Shown piece by piece: positions 15,064 through 16,937 of a stretch of 16,937 nt of DNA. The notes under the pieces were generated by a model, which did no database searches, was not told the origin of the DNA, and worked only from the letters and a program-made list of their open reading frames with translations. The DNA is from Candidatus Rifleibacteriota bacterium. Its GTDB lineage: Bacteria > Riflebacteria > Ozemobacteria > Ozemobacterales > Ozemobacteraceae. The stretch covers positions 1 to 16,937 of the forward strand of contig JAFXRA010000344.1 in the NCBI GenBank assembly GCA_017526725.1, in the 5' to 3' direction. A program made the translations under genes and the position numbers. The number at the start of each line of letters is the position of its first letter. Position 1 is the stretch's first letter.

Positions 15064-15588
15064 CTACTTTTCTACGTTCATCTGAGAAAGAATATTATCT
15101 AGCTTTTCAGATGCTTCTTTGTCTTTTAATAAGGGCTTTAGTTCTTCAAGTTGAGCATAATTCTGCCTCATCTGATTTTGCAGTTTATTGACTGCATCAC
15201 AAAGAGACTGTCCTTCATCACCTTCTCTCAGCTTTAATTCGCCCTTAGGAAGGTTCCCAGAATTTATTTTATTTATATGTCCAGTTACTTTCAGCATAGG
15301 ACCAATAAGCTTATGAGTGATTAGAATTGTTAGTATTATTAAAAAAAGAGTTAGCAGCACAAAACTGAAAATATTTGTAACAACAATAGCCGGCCTGAGA
15401 ATATCCCAAATCTGTTCTATCTGTGCTTGACTGAAATAATCAGCTAGATTGCGGCTTGTAATATAGTTTAAAAAAACTATATGCAGAATGGAACCAATTA
15501 AAACAACTGCCGCCATGAACGCAACCAGTCTTAGCTGGTAGGAAGGCAGAATAAGGTAATGCTTTATAGATCTTTTCTTATTGTTCAT
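15064..15588 (-). CDS. two-helix membrane protein with HAMP domain, no output domain
   Basis: This 174-aa inner-membrane protein has a basic N-terminus (MNNKKRSIKH) and a first membrane segment at about 20-42. A short extracytoplasmic loop (43-67) leads to the second segment at about 68-91. A HAMP linker follows (92-145, with the typical 'KLIGPMLKVTGHINKINSGNL'), then a short charged helix to the end. HAMP domains usually pass a signal to a kinase, cyclase or chemotaxis domain. Here the protein stops after HAMP, so it must act through a partner or have a structural role. It overlaps the upstream thioredoxin gene by 11 bases, with GGAG 10 nt before the ATG, and precedes the cytochrome by 5 bp. 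That context suggests a link to the cytochrome, for example as membrane anchor or redox sensor. Confidence 0.82.
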   Translation of the reverse strand: MNNKKRSIKHYLILPSYQLRLVAFMAAVVLIGSILHIVFLNYITSRNLADYFSQAQIEQIWDILRPAIVVTNIFSFVLLTLFLIILTILITHKLIGPMLKVTGHINKINSGNLPKGELKLREGDEGQSLCDAVNKLQNQMRQNYAQLEELKPLLKDKEASEKLDNILSQMNVEK

Positions 15589-16204
15589 CTATTATAACTC
15601 CCGCATCGTCTGATTCGCCGCATTCAACCGTAGAACTTCCAACTAATTCTTTTGGAAGATTCTTGAAAAATAAGTCTAAATCTAAAGGCCCTTGATGAGA
15701 GAAGATGATTTTCCCTTCTGGATTAACTATAAATACTGAAGGAGTCATAGTTACACCCCAGGTGTCTGCTGAAAAATACTTTTCATTTTCAACCTTTTCC
15801 ATCAGTATTGGGGAAGGAAATTTTCTGCGTTTTTTGAAGTTTATAAGTGCTTTCTGCATTTTTTCTGTGTCTAGAGAAACAAAAAAAGTTTCAAAATCTT
15901 TGCCTTCAAGTTTGCTTAATCCTTCTTGGATTTCAGGCATTTCTTCGATGCAGGAATGGCAGAACAGTGACCAGTAGAAAACCAGATTCCATTTGTTTGG
16001 AATCGGGAAACTGCGTACTTCATTTGATATATCATTGAGAGCATTTATTGGGGCAGTAGAGCCTGGCTGAAGCAGAGACAATGCCGGCTTATTCCCTTCA
16101 ACTGCTTCTTGAGCAGAGCATAATGAGCTAGATAAAACCAGCAAAATAAGCAGAATTTTTAAAAATGGAATTTTATAATTTATTTGTTGCAGCATTGATT
16201 GCAT
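15578..16204 (-). CDS. TlpA/ResA-like exported thioredoxin (CHSC)
   Basis: This is a thiol-disulfide oxidoreductase of the TlpA/ResA group acting outside the cytoplasmic membrane. Residues 10-31 form a signal or anchor sequence, with possible cleavage after CSA at 29-31. The thioredoxin domain covers about 45-185, with the redox motif 'FCHSCIEEMP' (CHSC at 82-85) and the cis-proline at 155 in 'MTPSVFIVNPEGKI'. ResA-type proteins reduce apocytochrome c cysteines before haem attachment, which fits the cytochrome two genes downstream. The acidic tail after 'VECGESDD' is extra. The ATG at 16204 has AAGGAAG 6 nt upstream. That places the start 32 bases inside the previous gene, while a Met four codons later is a weaker alternative. 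It overlaps the HAMP gene by 11 bases. Confidence 0.88.
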   Translation of the reverse strand: MQSMLQQINYKIPFLKILLILLVLSSSLCSAQEAVEGNKPALSLLQPGSTAPINALNDISNEVRSFPIPNKWNLVFYWSLFCHSCIEEMPEIQEGLSKLEGKDFETFFVSLDTEKMQKALINFKKRRKFPSPILMEKVENEKYFSADTWGVTMTPSVFIVNPEGKIIFSHQGPLDLDLFFKNLPKELVGSSTVECGESDDAGVIIDEQ

Positions 16205-16700
16205 CTGTTACTTCCTTTTCGTTGTCTGGTGAATAGCCTAAATGGTCGTAAATAACTTTGCCGTTACGGTCTACCAGCAGTGTTCTAGGCAAAATAGAAA
16301 TTTTATACGTCTTAGAAAGAGTTTCTTGGCTGTCTATGGCGATCATATATGGAATTGCCGGCTTAAATTTTTTTACGAATTTCTGTATTTTTTTTATTGG
16401 ATAATTTGGAGCGTATTGATGAACACCGATGATTGTAATCTTATCTTTAAGGGCTTCGTGAAGCTTGCAGATAAAAGGTATTTCTTCAATGCACGAGCCG
16501 CAGGTTGTAGACCAGAAAACCAGCAATAAGGGCTTTTCTGTGAATTGCCCCGCAAGCCTGAATTGCTGGCCGTTAACGGCTGTAAGGGTAACGCCTTCAA
16601 GAGAAGATATGCTGTCTTTTTTTTCTTCTGGAATTAAGAAATAGATAAAGAAACAGCTTATTATTGCAATTATAATTAATAGTGAGTGATTGTGGCTCAT
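16173..16700 (-). CDS. TlpA/ResA-like membrane-anchored thioredoxin (CGSC)
   Basis: This is the first gene of the cytochrome operon. Residues 6-23 are an uncleaved-looking hydrophobic anchor followed by a charged linker. The thioredoxin domain (about 33-170) has 'VFWSTTCGSCIEEIPFI' with the CGSC pair at 67-70, and cis-proline 138 in 'ILPRTLLVDRNGKVI'. It is 175 aa, like ResA. It and the next protein share the CxSCIEE-x-P active site and the same layout, so they look like diverged tandem paralogues. Likely role: periplasmic dithiol reduction during cytochrome c maturation, though a general redox role is possible. No clear Shine-Dalgarno precedes the ATG. A promoter -10 box lies only 8 nt upstream, so the transcript may be leaderless. 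An in-frame stop upstream excludes a longer protein. Confidence 0.88.
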   Translation of the reverse strand: MSHNHSLLIIIAIISCFFIYFLIPEEKKDSISSLEGVTLTAVNGQQFRLAGQFTEKPLLLVFWSTTCGSCIEEIPFICKLHEALKDKITIIGVHQYAPNYPIKKIQKFVKKFKPAIPYMIAIDSQETLSKTYKISILPRTLLVDRNGKVIYDHLGYSPDNEKEVTDAINAATNKL

Positions 16701-16708
16701 AAATCTTA

Positions 16709-16762
16709 ATTATAATCTTTTTATTTGTTTAAAAGCAACCCTTTCCCAACCCTTAAACAAAT
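16709..16762 (-). promoter_or_regulatory. promoter of the thioredoxin-cytochrome operon with inverted repeat over the -35
   Basis: On the minus strand TTGCTT (16738-16733), an 18-bp spacer, then a perfect TATAAT (16714-16709). The -10 ends 8 nt before the ATG, so transcription would start almost at the start codon. A perfect 10-bp inverted repeat, ATTTGTTTAA (16723-16732) and TTAAACAAAT (16753-16762), flanks a 20-bp centre that contains the -35. It is a candidate regulator binding site. Confidence 0.45.
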
Positions 16763-16937
16763 TCAACAGTTTAAATTGCGGACAGTTGCTTGCTCGACCT
16801 TATTCTCCTCCGCGGTCTCTGTATTGAGAGAGATAAGAGAGAAGAGCTTAGAGATAAGGGGAATGTTTTAGCAAAAGCAAATAACTGATATAACCGTCTA
16901 TTACAAGCAATCAATAATTGAGTGCAATTTTTTAAGC
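16763..16937. other. upstream region without a gene; short repeats
   Basis: No ORF or RNA gene is recognisable up to the end of the window. Visible structures are a direct repeat AGAGATAAG at 16829-16837 and 16850-16858, exactly 21 bp apart within a purine-rich tract. There is an inverted pair GCGGA (16778-16782) and TCCGC (16809-16813), and an 11-bp palindrome TCAATAATTGA (16911-16921). A weak second minus-strand promoter (TTGATT, 16 bp, TATATC) could lie just before this region and give a long leader to the operon. Confidence 0.35.

Noticed and set aside
16771..16800. Possible third copy of the palindromic element (TTGCGGACAG resembles the end of copy 1).
   Set aside because: Only about eight bases match, no core sequence or hairpin follows, and such a match is expected by chance.

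Overview
The window comes from an A+T-rich bacterial chromosome. The organism looks diderm and largely anaerobic. Envelope clues are an LptA/OstA-like fragment and an exported PilP/GspC-like protein. Redox clues are a multihaem cytochrome c, two TlpA/ResA-type thioredoxins and AhbC, a marker of the siroheme-dependent (alternative) haem pathway. I cannot name the species. A deep-branching or candidate-phylum Gram-negative would fit, but that is inference.

Layout. (1) 1-1010: the 3' end of an LptA-like gene and an 88-codon membrane protein, both on +. Between them lies copy 1 of a roughly 170-bp palindromic element, and a hairpin masks the second gene's ribosome binding site. (2) 978-7000, minus strand: a bidirectional terminator, the alpha-glucan phosphorylase glgP with its own promoter, an unrecognised 681-aa membrane-anchored protein, and ahbC with a promoter and candidate operator. 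(3) 7162-7832: a lone + strand PilP/GspC-like gene with a terminator. (4) 12451-7850, minus strand: a tetrapyrrole operon, sirC > hemA > hemC > cobA-hemD. Copy 2 of the palindromic element sits between hemC and cobA-hemD. (5) 12963-12541: a YhcH/DUF386 protein with a near-consensus promoter. (6) 16700-13103, minus strand: a compact five-gene unit, tlpA-like > tlpA-like > HAMP membrane protein > multihaem cytochrome c > PfkB sugar kinase, joined by overlaps or gaps under 10 bp. Upstream of it is a 200-bp leader with inverted and direct repeats.

How it fits together. HemA starts tetrapyrrole synthesis from glutamyl-tRNA, HemC and HemD make uroporphyrinogen III, CobA methylates it to precorrin-2, and SirC oxidises that to sirohydrochlorin. 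AhbC acts later on the same branch, so haem b here is probably made from siroheme. HemB, HemL, a sirohydrochlorin ferrochelatase, AhbA/B and AhbD are not in the window. Haem demand is visible next door in the cytochrome operon, whose two TlpA-like proteins may keep haem-binding cysteines reduced or otherwise serve periplasmic redox.

The most unusual item is the two-copy palindromic element. Its core is about 94% identical between copies, while its terminal arms differ in sequence but remain base-paired in each copy. In both places it has the same orientation relative to the flanking genes.
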